A stretch of 64,000 bases of DNA from positions 682,001-746,000 of the forward strand of contig NZ_JAHRWL010000001.1 in assembly GCF_019104745.1 (NCBI RefSeq), written 5' to 3'. This DNA is from Thalassococcus arenae (GTDB lineage Bacteria > Pseudomonadota > Alphaproteobacteria > Rhodobacterales > Rhodobacteraceae). A program made the translations under genes and the position numbers. Below, piece by piece: positions 44,900 through 54,059 of the stretch. The stretch's first letter is position 1. Each line of letters begins with the position of its first letter. The notes below the pieces were generated by a model. It was not told the origin of the DNA and made no database searches. It saw only the letters and a program-made list of their open reading frames with translations.

Positions 44900-45465
44900 C
44901 GCCGCACCCTGGCGAAGGCCCAGCCAAGGCGCATCGCCGGCGGCACGAGCCGGACCGGGCGCAGCCGCAGCGCGCCTTCGGCCCGGCCCTGCAGGCAGGC
45001 CCCGGAAAACTCGGGCGCGATATCCAGTTCGACGCGCCGGCATCCGGCGATGCCGAAGCGCAGTGGCGCGATCAGCCCGTATAGCTGGCCGGTATCGGCG
45101 GGATCGTCGAAGCCGAATGTCCCGGCCACCCGCAAGGATCGGATGCGCACGACGCGCAGCAGGTCGCGGGCAAAGCGCAGGATCGCGCCGACCGGCGGCC
45201 TGCGCCGCCCGGTGTCCTTGCCGCGCCGCCGATCCCGGGATGCCGGCCTTGGCGGTTTGGGGCGCCTGGCCTTGCGCGGGCGGTCGGTATCCGACAGCGT
45301 GATCCAGGGCACGCCCCCGCCCAACAGGCCGAGCTGCACGCGCAGGCGCGCATGCCCGGCCCGTTCGGCGACAAAGCGCAGTTCGACCGGCAGGACCAGC
45401 ACGGCCAGCAGCGCCGCGCCGAGACCGGCAAGCAGCGCGCCCAGGGTCGGCCAGAGCCAGGTCAT
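44896..45465 (-). CDS. DUF2953 domain protein
   Basis: 189 residues. One N-terminal membrane segment (LWPTLGALLAGLGAALLAVLVLP) followed by a soluble domain that has a basic stretch (RKARRPKPPRPASRDRRRGK) and the DUF2953 motif FGFDDPADTGQLYGLIAPL. In Bacillus, YtfI (DUF2953) is encoded beside the GerW protein YtfJ; here the GerW-like gene sits 9 bases upstream. No function is established in non-sporeformers. Confidence 0.8.
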   Translation of the reverse strand: MTWLWPTLGALLAGLGAALLAVLVLPVELRFVAERAGHARLRVQLGLLGGGVPWITLSDTDRPRKARRPKPPRPASRDRRRGKDTGRRRPPVGAILRFARDLLRVVRIRSLRVAGTFGFDDPADTGQLYGLIAPLRFGIAGCRRVELDIAPEFSGACLQGRAEGALRLRPVRLVPPAMRLGWAFARVRR

Positions 45466-45474
45466 GACCGCGGC

Positions 45475-45837
45475 TCAGGCCTCGGCACCCTTGTCGTCGG
45501 GCTTGCCGCTGCGGCGGGTTTCCATGACGCGGACGGCGGTATCGCCGATGGCGTTGGCAAGGCTGGTCGCCGCGCCCTTGACGCCTTCGACGCGGGCGCC
45601 GTTCTGGTCGATGATGATCGCGCCCAGCGGCTTGATCCCGCCGCCCGCGCCGGTGCCGGCGCCGTTGCCGGACTTGGCGTCGCTGCCGCCGCCCGCGCCG
45701 AAGCCGAAACCGTAGCTGACGATGGGTATCACCGTGGCGCCATCGCGTTCGATCGGGTCGCCCAGCACGTTGCGCGCATTGAGCAGTTTTTCCAGTTCTT
45801 CGACGCTGCCCTTCAACAGGCGTTCCACCTCGTCCAT
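45475..45837 (-). CDS. GerW/YtfJ-family protein in a non-sporeformer
   Basis: 120 residues. The pattern NVLGDPIERDGATVIPIVSY, GFGFGAGGGS and GGGIKPLGAIIIDQNG matches the sporulation protein GerW (YtfJ) family closely. A helix (MDEVERLLKGSVEELEKLLN) leads in. The ribosome site GGAGGA is 6 bases from the ATG. Rhodobacterales do not sporulate, so the role must be different; in Bacillus it concerns germination. Upstream, a short CCTAAA/TTTAGG dyad at 45948-45968 precedes the divergent membrane protein gene. Confidence 0.85.
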   Translation of the reverse strand: MDEVERLLKGSVEELEKLLNARNVLGDPIERDGATVIPIVSYGFGFGAGGGSDAKSGNGAGTGAGGGIKPLGAIIIDQNGARVEGVKGAATSLANAIGDTAVRVMETRRSGKPDDKGAEA

Positions 45838-46029
45838 CGGTCTTCCTCCTGACTGGGAAAATGTCGTCGCAGTCTAGCAGGGCGCGCATGGTCGGGATTG
45901 ACCCGGAACAGGCGCGGCGCGAAGTGCCGCGACAGACCCGAAAAATTCCTAAAACCCGATTCTTTAGGGTCGCATTAAGCGCGCCGCGCGCAGCCTGTCG
46001 CCGGGTGAGTATTTGCGTGGGGGCGCAAG

Positions 46030-47211
46030 ATGAATATCGAGAACCTGCTGGAGTTTTCCGGCCCGATCGGCCTGCTTTGCGCGCTGATCGTCTGTTTCGG
46101 CGAAGTGCGGCGCCTGCTGATCGGACCGAACCAGGCGCAATATATCATGGGACTGGTCTTTGGACTGGTGTCGATGCTGGAAATGCAGATGCCGATTTCG
46201 CCGTTCGAGGGCATCATCGTGGATCTGCGCAACGTGCCGATCGTGCTGGCCGGCGCGTTCCTGGGCTGGCGCGGGCTGGCCACCTGCCTGTTGGTGGCGG
46301 TCCTGACGCGCGCCCATATCGGCGGGGCGGGCGCCGTTTCGGGCATCATCGGGATGCTGATCGCGGGCTATGCCGGGGCGGTCTGGGATCGCGCCACGCG
46401 GCAAAGATTGCGGCGCAGTTTCCCGCAATTGCTGGGCCTGGGCGCGTTGGTTCCGGTGTCTTTCCTGGGCGTCCTGTTCCTTCCTGCCGAGGTCGCGACA
46501 TGGTTCCTGTTCAACGCCGCGCCGGTGCTCGGGCTGATCTACCTGACCGTCATCCCGTTGGTGGGCGGGCTGCTGCAGCGCGAGATCCTGCGGATCGAAG
46601 CGGAATTGCACCCGACGACGGCGCCGATCTGTCCCGAAAGCGGCCTGCTGCCGCCGGCGGCCTTTGCTCGCGGGATCGTGCAGATGGCGATCAGCGGCGC
46701 CAGGGACGGCGTCGCCGGCATCCTGGTGGTCGAGCCGGTCTATCCGCGCTGGCTGGCGGTGTTCTGGGGCGGTTCGGCGCGCGGGCGCGTGCAGGAAGCG
46801 ATGGCGCTTGGCCTGGCCGGACGGCTGCGCCATGCCGACCAGATCGGGCTGTCCGAAGGCGGGCGGCTGCTGGTGCCGCTGAGCGCGTCCGAGGCCGCGG
46901 GCGGGGCGCTGGACCTTGGCGCGCTGGCCCATTGCCTGAGCCGGTCGGAACTGCACCTGTCGCTGGGCCAGAGCGTGCAGCTGCATGCGCGGCTGCGGGT
47001 TCTGACGATCGGGAACGCCGCCGATATCCGCGCCTTGCTGCAAGGGGTCGACCGGGCGGACACGCTGGGCCGGAACCTGTGCGGACACGAGCAGGATTGC
47101 GCCGCCGCACCGGCCTGCGCCAAACCCTGCGCGACGAGCGACGGGCTGTTCGACAAGTACGACCTGGCGCTGACGACGTCGCAGGCGGTGACGGTGAAGC
47201 TGCGCGACTGA
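46030..47211 (+). CDS. 5TM-LYT-type membrane protein with decayed GGDEF-like domain and Cys cluster
   Basis: 393 residues. Residues 1 to about 190 hold five to six hydrophobic segments with DLRNVPIVLAGAFLGWRGLA and GGAGAVSGIIGMLIAGYAG, the pattern of the 5TM-5TMR_LYT sensor domain. The next part (SGLLPPAAFARGIVQMAISG, GILVVEPVYPRWLAVF, EAMALGLAGRLRHADQIGLS, EGGRLLVP) lines up with a GGDEF domain, but the GGDEF loop reads EGGRL, so cyclase activity is unlikely. Near the C-terminus C351, C357, C363 and C367 make C-x5-C-x5-C-x3-C. Ribosome site GGGGGCGCAAG. No clear function; a sensor is likely. Confidence 0.72.
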   Translation: MNIENLLEFSGPIGLLCALIVCFGEVRRLLIGPNQAQYIMGLVFGLVSMLEMQMPISPFEGIIVDLRNVPIVLAGAFLGWRGLATCLLVAVLTRAHIGGAGAVSGIIGMLIAGYAGAVWDRATRQRLRRSFPQLLGLGALVPVSFLGVLFLPAEVATWFLFNAAPVLGLIYLTVIPLVGGLLQREILRIEAELHPTTAPICPESGLLPPAAFARGIVQMAISGARDGVAGILVVEPVYPRWLAVFWGGSARGRVQEAMALGLAGRLRHADQIGLSEGGRLLVPLSASEAAGGALDLGALAHCLSRSELHLSLGQSVQLHARLRVLTIGNAADIRALLQGVDRADTLGRNLCGHEQDCAAAPACAKPCATSDGLFDKYDLALTTSQAVTVKLRD

Positions 47212-47220
47212 GCGCTGCGG

Positions 47221-47673
47221 CTAGCGCCGCAGGTCCTTGGGGCTGCCCATCACGACGAAGGTGGTGATCGCGTTGACCTGCGGCAGGGTGCCGACCACCT
47301 CGGTGTGGAAATGCTTGTAGCGGGCGAGATCGGCGGTCTCGACCCGCAGCAGGTATTCCACGGTGCCGGTGATGTTGTGGCATTCGCGGACCTCGGGCGC
47401 GGCCTGCATGGCGCGTTCGAAGGCCTCTTGCGCGGATTTGGTGTGCAGGTTCAGCCCGATGGTGACATAGGCGACAAAGCCCACCCCGGTCTTTTCCGGC
47501 GACAGCACGGCGCGGTAGCCGCAGATCACTCCGGTGCGTTCCAGCGCCGTGACCCGGCGCAGGCAGGCCGAGGGCGACAGGCCGACGCGGTCGGCCAGCG
47601 CGAGGTTGCTGATCCGCCCGTCGGCGGTGAGTTCGCGCAATATCCTGCGGTCTATTTCGTCGAGTTCGGTCAT
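47221..47673 (-). CDS. Lrp/AsnC-family transcriptional regulator
   Basis: 150 residues. LDEIDRRILRELTADGRISN and LADRVGLSPSACLRRVTALE are the winged-helix part; VGTLPQVNAITTFVVMGSPK is the RAM ligand-binding end. ATG 47671-47673 gives the conventional start MTELDEIDRRIL; upstream sequence has no domain. Divergent from a LysE-type exporter gene with a 73-base gap, a common regulator-exporter pair. Confidence 0.93.
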   Translation of the reverse strand: MTELDEIDRRILRELTADGRISNLALADRVGLSPSACLRRVTALERTGVICGYRAVLSPEKTGVGFVAYVTIGLNLHTKSAQEAFERAMQAAPEVRECHNITGTVEYLLRVETADLARYKHFHTEVVGTLPQVNAITTFVVMGSPKDLRR

Positions 47674-47746
47674 TTGTTGCGTTTGGTGACAGCAGATCGG
47701 CGAGAATGCAATCCCGCGGCGCCGATTTTGCGCGACTCTCGCCGGC

Positions 47747-48337
47747 ATGAGCCCCGACGTCTTTCTTGCCCTTGTGGTCTTTGCCGCCTCGACCGTGTTC
47801 ACGCCGGGGCCGAACAACCTGATGCTGATGGCGTCGGGCGCGAATTACGGGCTGCGCCGCAGCCTGCCGCATCTGTGCGGCGTCGCCTACGGCTTTCCGG
47901 CGATGATCGTGCCGGTGGGGCTGGGGGTGATGCAGCTGTTCGACCTGTGGCCGGCTTCCTACACGGTGCTGAAGATCGTGTCGGTCCTCTACCTGCTGTG
48001 GCTGGCGTGGAAGATCGCCCATGCCGGCGCACCCAAGGCGGCCACGGCGGAGAGCCGGCCGCTGACCTTTTTGCAGGCCGCGGCGTTCCAGTGGGTCAAC
48101 CCCAAGGCCTGGTCGATGGCCCTGGGGGCGATCACGCTGTATGCCACCGGCCGCGACCTGGGCGCGGTGCTGTGGGTGGCCGGCACCTATGCCGCGATCG
48201 GCACCTTTTCGGCGCTGACCTGGACGGTGCTGGGCACCGGGGTGCGGCGGCTGCTGGCGCGGCCGTCGCGGCTGCGGGTCTTCAACTGGACGATGGCGGC
48301 TCTGCTGGTGGCGTCGATGCTGCCGGTGCTGGTCTGA
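47747..48337 (+). CDS. LysE/RhtB-family amino acid exporter
   Basis: 196 residues with five to six transmembrane segments. FTPGPNNLMLMASGANYGLR and LPHLCGVAYGFPAMIVPVGL are the N-terminal family motifs; QWVNPKAWSMALGAITLYAT follows. Exports amino acids or analogues. The Lrp-type regulator gene is divergently placed; this arrangement is seen in amino-acid-induced export. The exact substrate is not evident. Confidence 0.93.
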   Translation: MSPDVFLALVVFAASTVFTPGPNNLMLMASGANYGLRRSLPHLCGVAYGFPAMIVPVGLGVMQLFDLWPASYTVLKIVSVLYLLWLAWKIAHAGAPKAATAESRPLTFLQAAAFQWVNPKAWSMALGAITLYATGRDLGAVLWVAGTYAAIGTFSALTWTVLGTGVRRLLARPSRLRVFNWTMAALLVASMLPVLV

Positions 48338-48341
48338 GGCG

Positions 48342-49178
48342 CTATTTCAGCGGCACGCAGATTTCGGTCAGCAGCTCGGCCGGGGCGGTGTCGGTGGGGT
48401 CGTTCAGGTAGAACTCGTAGGGCGGGGAATCGGCGGGCTCGGACCCGGAGCAGGGCAGCCAGTTGCAATAGAGCTGGTCCCAGGCCTGGGGGAACTGGGC
48501 ATAGGGCCCCTTGACCGTCATCACCGCGTAGCGCCCGCCCGGCAGGCGGGTTTCGTGCAGATCCGACGGCAGATCGAAACCCTCGGGCACCGCGATCCCG
48601 GCATCGGCGCGCAGATCGGGTTCGGCCACCGATTGCGGGCTGTCGTAGTAGACCCCGACGGTGCCGCGGGCCTGGTCCCAGAGCTGACGGGCGGAAAACA
48701 CCGCGCAGACCTGCTGAAAGGCCTTGCCGATCTCATGATAGGCGCCCCGGTGCGGCAGCGCCGCGAGGCGCAGCGCCGGGCGTTCGGCGATGGTGACGGG
48801 AAACATCAGCGGGACTCCTGTTCTGAGGGTCAGGGCGGGCGGCGTATCGCGCCCGGACTTGCGGAATGCGGCGGGTGTCAGGCCGAACTGGCCGCGAAAG
48901 GCACGCGCGAAGCTCTGGGCGTTGTCATAGCCCGCGGCGGCGGCGACCTGCGCCAGCGGCCAATCGGTGCGAAGCAGCCAATGCGCGGCGCGGTGGGCGC
49001 GGATTCGGCGCACCGCCTGGGCCGCGGTTTCGCCGGTCATGGCATGGTAGACGCGGTGGAAGTGAAACCGCGACAGCGCCGCCACCTCGGCCAGCGCGTC
49101 GAGCGACAGATCGCCCGCGGGGTGGTCGAAGATGTGCTGCACGACGCGGCGCAGGCGGATTTCGTAGGCTTCGGTCAT
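48342..49178 (-). CDS. AraC-family regulator with GyrI-like domain
   Basis: 278 residues. N-terminal AraC DNA-binding domain: [20 protein letters not shown] (first HTH) and [20 protein letters not shown] (second HTH) with [16 protein letters not shown]-terminal GyrI/SOUL-like ligand domain from [19 protein letters not shown], with the strand [20 protein letters not shown] and [20 protein letters not shown]. Relatives (Rob, SoxS/TetR-type, EffR) sense drugs or small aromatics. ATG 49176-49178 gives [16 protein letters not shown]. Partner gene is not identified. Confidence 0.9.
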   Translation of the reverse strand: MTEAYEIRLRRVVQHIFDHPAGDLSLDALAEVAALSRFHFHRVYHAMTGETAAQAVRRIRAHRAAHWLLRTDWPLAQVAAAAGYDNAQSFARAFRGQFGLTPAAFRKSGRDTPPALTLRTGVPLMFPVTIAERPALRLAALPHRGAYHEIGKAFQQVCAVFSARQLWDQARGTVGVYYDSPQSVAEPDLRADAGIAVPEGFDLPSDLHETRLPGGRYAVMTVKGPYAQFPQAWDQLYCNWLPCSGSEPADSPPYEFYLNDPTDTAPAELLTEICVPLK

Positions 49179-49291
49179 TGCGGTCCTGTCTGTTGGCGCC
49201 AGTGTGCACCGGTCCGGCGCGACAAATCTTGCTTTGTTGCAACCCGCCGCGCCGCGCGTCATATAGCGCGGAACGATGCAGGGGACGGATC

Positions 49292-50254
49292 ATGACCCAT
49301 TACCTCGACTTCGAGAAACCGCTGGCCGAGATCGAAGGCAAGGCGGCCGAGCTGCGCACCATGGCGCGGCAGAACGCCGACATGGACATCGAGGACGAGG
49401 CCCGCGCGCTGGACACCAAGGCCGCGGCGCTGCTGAAGGATCTGTACGCCAAGCTGACGCCCTGGCGGAAATGCCAGGTCGCGCGGCACCCCGAACGGCC
49501 GCATTGCCGCGATTACATCGACGCGCTGTTCACCGAATACACGCCGCTGGCCGGCGACCGCAGCTTTGGCGAGGATGCCGCGGTGCTGGGCGGGCTGGCC
49601 CGGCTGGGCGACCGGCCGGTGGTGGTGATCGGCCATGAAAAAGGCACCGACACGCAATCGCGCCTGCACCACAATTTCGGCATGGCCCGGCCCGAAGGCT
49701 ATCGCAAGGCGATCCGGCTGATGGACCTGGCCGACCGGTTCGGCCTGCCGGTGGTGACGCTGGTCGACACGCCCGGCGCCTATCCCGGCAAGGGCGCCGA
49801 GGAGCGCGGCCAGTCCGAGGCGATCGCCCGCAGCACCGAGAAATGCCTGCAGATCGGCGTGCCGCTGGTGTCGGTCATCATCGGCGAGGGCGGATCGGGC
49901 GGGGCGGTGGCTTTTGCCACGGCGAACCGCGTCGCGATGCTGGAACATTCGGTCTATTCGGTGATTTCGCCCGAGGGCTGCGCGTCGATCCTGTGGAAGG
50001 ATGCCGAGAAGATGCGCGAGGCGGCCGAAGCCTTGCGGCTGACCGCGCAGGACCTGCTCAAGCTGGGTGTGGTCGACCGGGTGATCCCCGAACCGATGGG
50101 CGGCGCGCATCGTGACGCCGAAAGCGCCATCGCCTCGGTCGGGGCGACGATTTCGGCCATGCTGGGCGAGATGGACGCGCTGAGCCCCAAGGAACTGGTC
50201 GCGGCGCGGCGCAAGAAATTCCTCGCGATGGGGTCAAAGGGGCTGGCGGCCTGA
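49292..50254 (+). CDS. accA: Acetyl-CoA carboxylase carboxyltransferase subunit alpha
   Basis: 320 residues. Transfers carboxyl from biotin carrier to acetyl-CoA with AccD; first step of fatty-acid synthesis. [20 protein letters not shown] is the N-terminal helix pattern; [34 protein letters not shown]-like ([20 protein letters not shown]), [20 protein letters not shown] and [18 protein letters not shown] are conserved. ATG 49292 has GGGGACGG upstream. The cofactor, biotin, is on the separate AccBC. Confidence 0.97.
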   Translation: MTHYLDFEKPLAEIEGKAAELRTMARQNADMDIEDEARALDTKAAALLKDLYAKLTPWRKCQVARHPERPHCRDYIDALFTEYTPLAGDRSFGEDAAVLGGLARLGDRPVVVIGHEKGTDTQSRLHHNFGMARPEGYRKAIRLMDLADRFGLPVVTLVDTPGAYPGKGAEERGQSEAIARSTEKCLQIGVPLVSVIIGEGGSGGAVAFATANRVAMLEHSVYSVISPEGCASILWKDAEKMREAAEALRLTAQDLLKLGVVDRVIPEPMGGAHRDAESAIASVGATISAMLGEMDALSPKELVAARRKKFLAMGSKGLAA

Positions 50255-50353
50255 GCCGCGCCCCCGCGCCTGACATGTTTTCCCACGTTGATGTGACACG
50301 GCGACAGGGTTTCGTCAGGTGACAGGGCGCGCATCCGCGTCCTATGCAGGGGC

Positions 50354-51067
50354 ATGGAATTCGTTCTGGCCTATGCCGCGGGCCTGCTGACGCTGATCAA
50401 CCCTTGCGTCGTGCCGGTGCTGCCCATCGTGATCGCGACGGCCCTGCAGGCCAGCCGCTGGGGTCCGGCGGTGATGGCGGCGGGGCTGAGCCTGTCCTTC
50501 GTCGTGCTGGGCGTTTCCGTCACGGCGTTCGGGCACCTGATCGGGCTGGATGTCGAGACGGTCGCGCGGGCGGGCGCGGTGTTGATGGTGCTGTTCGGCC
50601 TGGCGCTGTTGCTGCCGCAGGCGGGTGCGGTGCTGGCCGCGGCCACCGCCGGGTTGTCGGCGCGGGCCGATGGCGGGCTGGACCGCGTCGACCGGAGCGG
50701 CCTGGGCGGGCAGTTCCTGGGCGGGTTGCTGCTGGGCGCGGTCTGGAGCCCCTGCATCGGGCCGACCCTGGGCGGCGCCATCGCGCTGGCCAGCCAGGGC
50801 GAGAACCTGGCCCGCGCCACCGGCATCATGGTGTTCTTCGCGCTTGGCGTGTCGACGCTGGTCCTGGGCCTGGCCCATGGCACGCGCGGCGCCATCGGGC
50901 GCCACAACGCCGCCCTGCGCCGCGCCGCGCTGCATTTGCGCCCGGTGCTGGGCGCGGCCTTTGTCCTGGTCGGCGTGGCGCTGCTTCTGGAGTGGCACCA
51001 CGTCATCGAAGCCTGGCTGATCGGGGTGATGCCGGCCTGGCTGATCGACCTTTCCGTTTCCGTCTGA
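50354..51067 (+). CDS. ccdA: CcdA-family cytochrome c biogenesis / thiol-reduction membrane protein
   Basis: 237 residues with about six transmembrane segments. LLTLINPCVVPVLPIVIATA and VWSPCIGPTLGGAIALASQG hold the two active cysteines that pass electrons from cytoplasmic thioredoxin to the periplasm. A short loop version of DsbD. The following gene encodes a periplasmic thioredoxin, its probable acceptor. Confidence 0.9.
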   Translation: MEFVLAYAAGLLTLINPCVVPVLPIVIATALQASRWGPAVMAAGLSLSFVVLGVSVTAFGHLIGLDVETVARAGAVLMVLFGLALLLPQAGAVLAAATAGLSARADGGLDRVDRSGLGGQFLGGLLLGAVWSPCIGPTLGGAIALASQGENLARATGIMVFFALGVSTLVLGLAHGTRGAIGRHNAALRRAALHLRPVLGAAFVLVGVALLLEWHHVIEAWLIGVMPAWLIDLSVSV

Positions 51068-51082
51068 TCCAAGGAGATACTC

Positions 51083-51493
51083 ATGGACCGTCGTTCTTTC
51101 CTGATCGCCACCGGCGCCGTTTTGGCGCTGCCCCGAACCTCGTTCGCCGCGGCGCTGCAATACCAGCCCGGGATGGTCGGGGACCGCCTGAAAAACGGCG
51201 AGACGGTGTTCCTGGATTTCACCGCGACCTGGTGTTCGACCTGCCAGGCGCAGGGCCGCGTGATCAACGCATTGAAGGCCGCGAACCCGGCCTACGAACA
51301 GGCGATCACCTTTATCGACGTGGACTGGGACAGCTACAAGGGCGACGCCCTGACCAAGTCGCTGCGCATCCCGCGCCGGTCGACGCTGGTGGTTCTGAAG
51401 GGCGACAAGGAGCTGGGCCGGATCATCGCCCAGACCTCGGAAAGCGCGATCAAATCGCTGATGGACACCGCCCTGGCGGCGGCGACCGGCTGA
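51083..51493 (+). CDS. Periplasmic thioredoxin-fold protein
   Basis: 136 residues. Signal MDRRSFLIATGAVLALPRTS contains RRSF, so export may use the Tat path. The active site is ATWCSTCQAQ (WCxxC). Placed 15 bases after ccdA with AAGGAGATA as ribosome site. Probably reduced by CcdA, and then reduces cytochrome c apoprotein or another thiol target. Confidence 0.9.
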   Translation: MDRRSFLIATGAVLALPRTSFAAALQYQPGMVGDRLKNGETVFLDFTATWCSTCQAQGRVINALKAANPAYEQAITFIDVDWDSYKGDALTKSLRIPRRSTLVVLKGDKELGRIIAQTSESAIKSLMDTALAAATG

Positions 51494-51495
51494 GA

Positions 51496-52434
51496 TCAGA
51501 CCTGCGGCGCGTCCTGTCCGACGCTGAGCGCGCGCGCCAGCAGGGTCTGTAGCGTGACCTGCGGCAGGATGCTGACCGCCGGTGTCGGACGGTCGGCGGC
51601 GCCATCGACGCGGGCGCGCATGTAGTCGGTATGGAAGTCGGTCAGCCACCAGGACACGGCGGTGACCAGGTCGAAAACATCCGACTCTTCGAGCAGCAGG
51701 TAGCGGCAGCGCCCGTCCGGCAGCGGTTCGATCTCGACCCGGCTGACGGTCACGCTGCGCGCCATGCTGGCGGTGGTGAAGCGCCCGATCGGCAGAAACA
51801 CCTGCTGCACCTGCCAGAGCGGACCCTGATCCAGAATGCAGACATGGTAGTCCGCCGGGCCGTCGCGCCGATCGGCCGGATCCGGCAGCGCGAATCCGTT
51901 GTCGCAGTCGGGGAATACGGTGTGCATCCAGACCGGGATCAGCCCGCGGGCGTCGCGCGGGCCCGTGACCCCACCGGGCCCGTCTTGATCGGGAAACACC
52001 AGAAAGGCCGCGGCGGCCCGGTCTGCGGAAACGTCCAGGATCTCGTCCCGTCGCGTGATGCGCCGTCCCAGGGGGATCAACCCGTGCAGAAGCCCGATCA
52101 GGAAGGTGCCCGCGACGGCCCCGACGAAAAAGACGGCAACGGTGCCGAGCAGCGACACCTCGGCCAATCCCATTGGCCACAGGGCCGCGCAAAGCGCGCC
52201 TGACGCGGAAAACGCCAGCGCATCGACCCATCCGCCGGGAAACAGGACGTTGTGCAGCGCGGGCAACAACAGGCACAGGACCGCCGGCCAGAGCAGGCCG
52301 GCATCGGGATCGCCTGCCCAGGTCTGACCGATCCAGACACCCGCGAAAAGCAGCGCCGCGCAGACCAGCGTCAGGCGGCGCAACAGCCATGTTCGGTATC
52401 GGACATGCTGCCATGACAGGGGCCAGTGGGTCAT
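51496..52434 (-). CDS. Membrane protein of unknown function
   Basis: 312 residues. N-terminal part has four hydrophobic segments (LTLVCAALLFAGVWIGQTWA, LWPAVLCLLLPALHNVLFPG, ALAFSASGALCAALWPMGLA and VAVFFVGAVAGTFLIGLLHG) followed by a soluble domain with acidic and aromatic residues (CILDQGPLWQVQQVFLPIGR, VEIEPLPDGRCRYLLLEES). ATG 52432-52434 has AAGGAAAGG upstream. I do not recognise it. It converges on the thioredoxin gene with a 2-base gap. Confidence 0.65.
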   Translation of the reverse strand: MTHWPLSWQHVRYRTWLLRRLTLVCAALLFAGVWIGQTWAGDPDAGLLWPAVLCLLLPALHNVLFPGGWVDALAFSASGALCAALWPMGLAEVSLLGTVAVFFVGAVAGTFLIGLLHGLIPLGRRITRRDEILDVSADRAAAAFLVFPDQDGPGGVTGPRDARGLIPVWMHTVFPDCDNGFALPDPADRRDGPADYHVCILDQGPLWQVQQVFLPIGRFTTASMARSVTVSRVEIEPLPDGRCRYLLLEESDVFDLVTAVSWWLTDFHTDYMRARVDGAADRPTPAVSILPQVTLQTLLARALSVGQDAPQV

Positions 52435-52538
52435 ACTTGCCTTTCCTTCGTTCGCGACCCGCATCGCGCATCGCCTGACGCGCTATCGCATCGGCAAGAG
52501 GCGGCAATATGGCGATGTCCGGGAAATCCGGGAGCCGC

Positions 52539-53204
52539 TCAGGTGATGAGCATCCGCAGGCCCTGGGTGACGTCGGACCGCACGGCAAGGCGCAGGCCGG
52601 GTTCGTCCCCGGCCTTGAGCGCGGCGATGATGAGGCGGTGGAATTGCGGCGGGTCCGAGCGGCGCAGGCGGGCGTAGAGCGCGCGCATCGTGGGCCCCAG
52701 TTGCAGCCAGACGGTTTCGGCCATGGCCAGCATCGCCGGCGCCTGGGCGCGCAGGTAAAGCGTTCGGTGAAATTCGAGATTGGTGCGGATGTAGCCCACC
52801 GCGTCGCGGTTGCTGACCGCGTCGGCGATCGTGACGTTGATCGCCTGGAGCCGGTCGATCAGCGCCATATGGGCGCGCGGCAGGGCGCGCGAAGCCAGTT
52901 CGACCTCGATCAGCGAGCGCAGGGCGGCCAGTTCCTCGATCCGGTCACTGCCCAGTTCGGGCGTGGCGACGCGGCCCGATTGCGACATCGACAGCGCGCC
53001 TTCGGCGACCAGGCGGCGCACCGCCTCGCGGGCGGGGGTCATCGACACGCCGAAATCGCGGCCGATGCCGCGCAGGGTCAGCGCCTGGCCGGGCGCGATC
53101 TGGCCGTGCATGATGCGCGTGCGCAACCCGCGATAGACCCGGTCATGGGCGGCGGCGGGGGCGGCGGTGGAGGCCGGTTCGACGGTGAGGCGTTGCGGGT
53201 GCAT
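52539..53204 (-). CDS. GntR-family regulator, FCD type
   Basis: 221 residues. Winged helix at VYRGLRTRIMHGQIAPGQAL and LRGIGRDFGVSMTPAREAVR, followed by an all-helical FCD ligand domain (LRSLIEVELASRALPRAH, NLEFHRTLYLRAQAPAM). The FCD histidine in LEFHRTLY would bind metal. The ligand is probably an organic acid. No divergent partner shares its promoter; the next gene on the minus strand is a metalloprotease. Confidence 0.9.
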   Translation of the reverse strand: MHPQRLTVEPASTAAPAAAHDRVYRGLRTRIMHGQIAPGQALTLRGIGRDFGVSMTPAREAVRRLVAEGALSMSQSGRVATPELGSDRIEELAALRSLIEVELASRALPRAHMALIDRLQAINVTIADAVSNRDAVGYIRTNLEFHRTLYLRAQAPAMLAMAETVWLQLGPTMRALYARLRRSDPPQFHRLIIAALKAGDEPGLRLAVRSDVTQGLRMLIT

Positions 53205-53255
53205 GGGCTTTTGTGATCACGAAACCCCGCGGCGTCAATCAAAACCGATCTTCGG

Positions 53256-53942
53256 TCAGAACCGGTAGCGGTGCAGCGATCCGCCTTCGCGGCGCAGCCA
53301 GTCGCGGGGTTCGGACCAATCGCCGTAAAGAGCCGTCACCACGTCCCAGAAGGCGGGGGAATGGTTCATCTCGGCCAGGTGCGCGACCTCGTGCGCGGCG
53401 ACGTAGTCGAGCACCCGCGGCGGGGCGAGCACCAGGCGCCAGGAATACATCAACGCACCCTGGGTGCTGCACGAGCCCCAACGCGAGCGGGTGTCGCGCA
53501 GGGTGATCCGCGCATAGGGCCGGCCGAGGGCGGTGGCGTATCGGTCGGAGGCATCGACCAGCCGGTCGCGGGCGCGGGCCTTGAGCCAGCCCTGAAGCCG
53601 GGCGGGCCATTGCGCTTCGCCCCCCGGCACGGCGATCTCGGCATCCGAGAGCACCACGCGGCGCGCCGAGCCGGGCACGATCCGGCGGGCGATTCCGTCG
53701 ACCGGCAGCAGCGCGCCGGGGGCGATGGCGACGTCGTCGGGCCGGGCCGAGAGATGGCGGCGCAGCCAGGCTTCCTTTTCCGACAGGAACGCCCGGCCTT
53801 CGGTTTCGGGAACGTGGCGCGGCAACGTCAGGGTGGCGCGTCCGTCCAGCGCCGACAGGCGCAACGACATGCGGCGCGCACGGGACGACCGGCGCAGAAC
53901 GACCGCGATCGGGGGGTTGCCCGGAAGTGTGATCTGGCCCAT
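53256..53942 (-). CDS. YgjP/SprT-like zinc metallopeptidase (M48-type)
   Basis: 228 residues. The motif VAAHEVAHLAEMNHSPAFWD contains HExxH and the third histidine (DUF45/YgjP family). It is preceded by the conserved RWGSCSTQGALMYSWRLVLA (WGxC..). The N-terminus is IAVVLRRSSRARRMSLRLSA. Family members are unexplored proteases. It begins 118 bases before the TIGR02300 gene on the other strand. Confidence 0.9.
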   Translation of the reverse strand: MGQITLPGNPPIAVVLRRSSRARRMSLRLSALDGRATLTLPRHVPETEGRAFLSEKEAWLRRHLSARPDDVAIAPGALLPVDGIARRIVPGSARRVVLSDAEIAVPGGEAQWPARLQGWLKARARDRLVDASDRYATALGRPYARITLRDTRSRWGSCSTQGALMYSWRLVLAPPRVLDYVAAHEVAHLAEMNHSPAFWDVVTALYGDWSEPRDWLRREGGSLHRYRF

Positions 53943-54059
53943 ATCCCTGCCCTGAACCGCCCGCGCCGGTTGCCGCTTCGCAAAGGCTTTGACACCGCCT
54001 TCGTGTTATGGCAGTTGGCCCGGATTGTCGACCGGACCACCGATCAAGAGGAACCCTCC

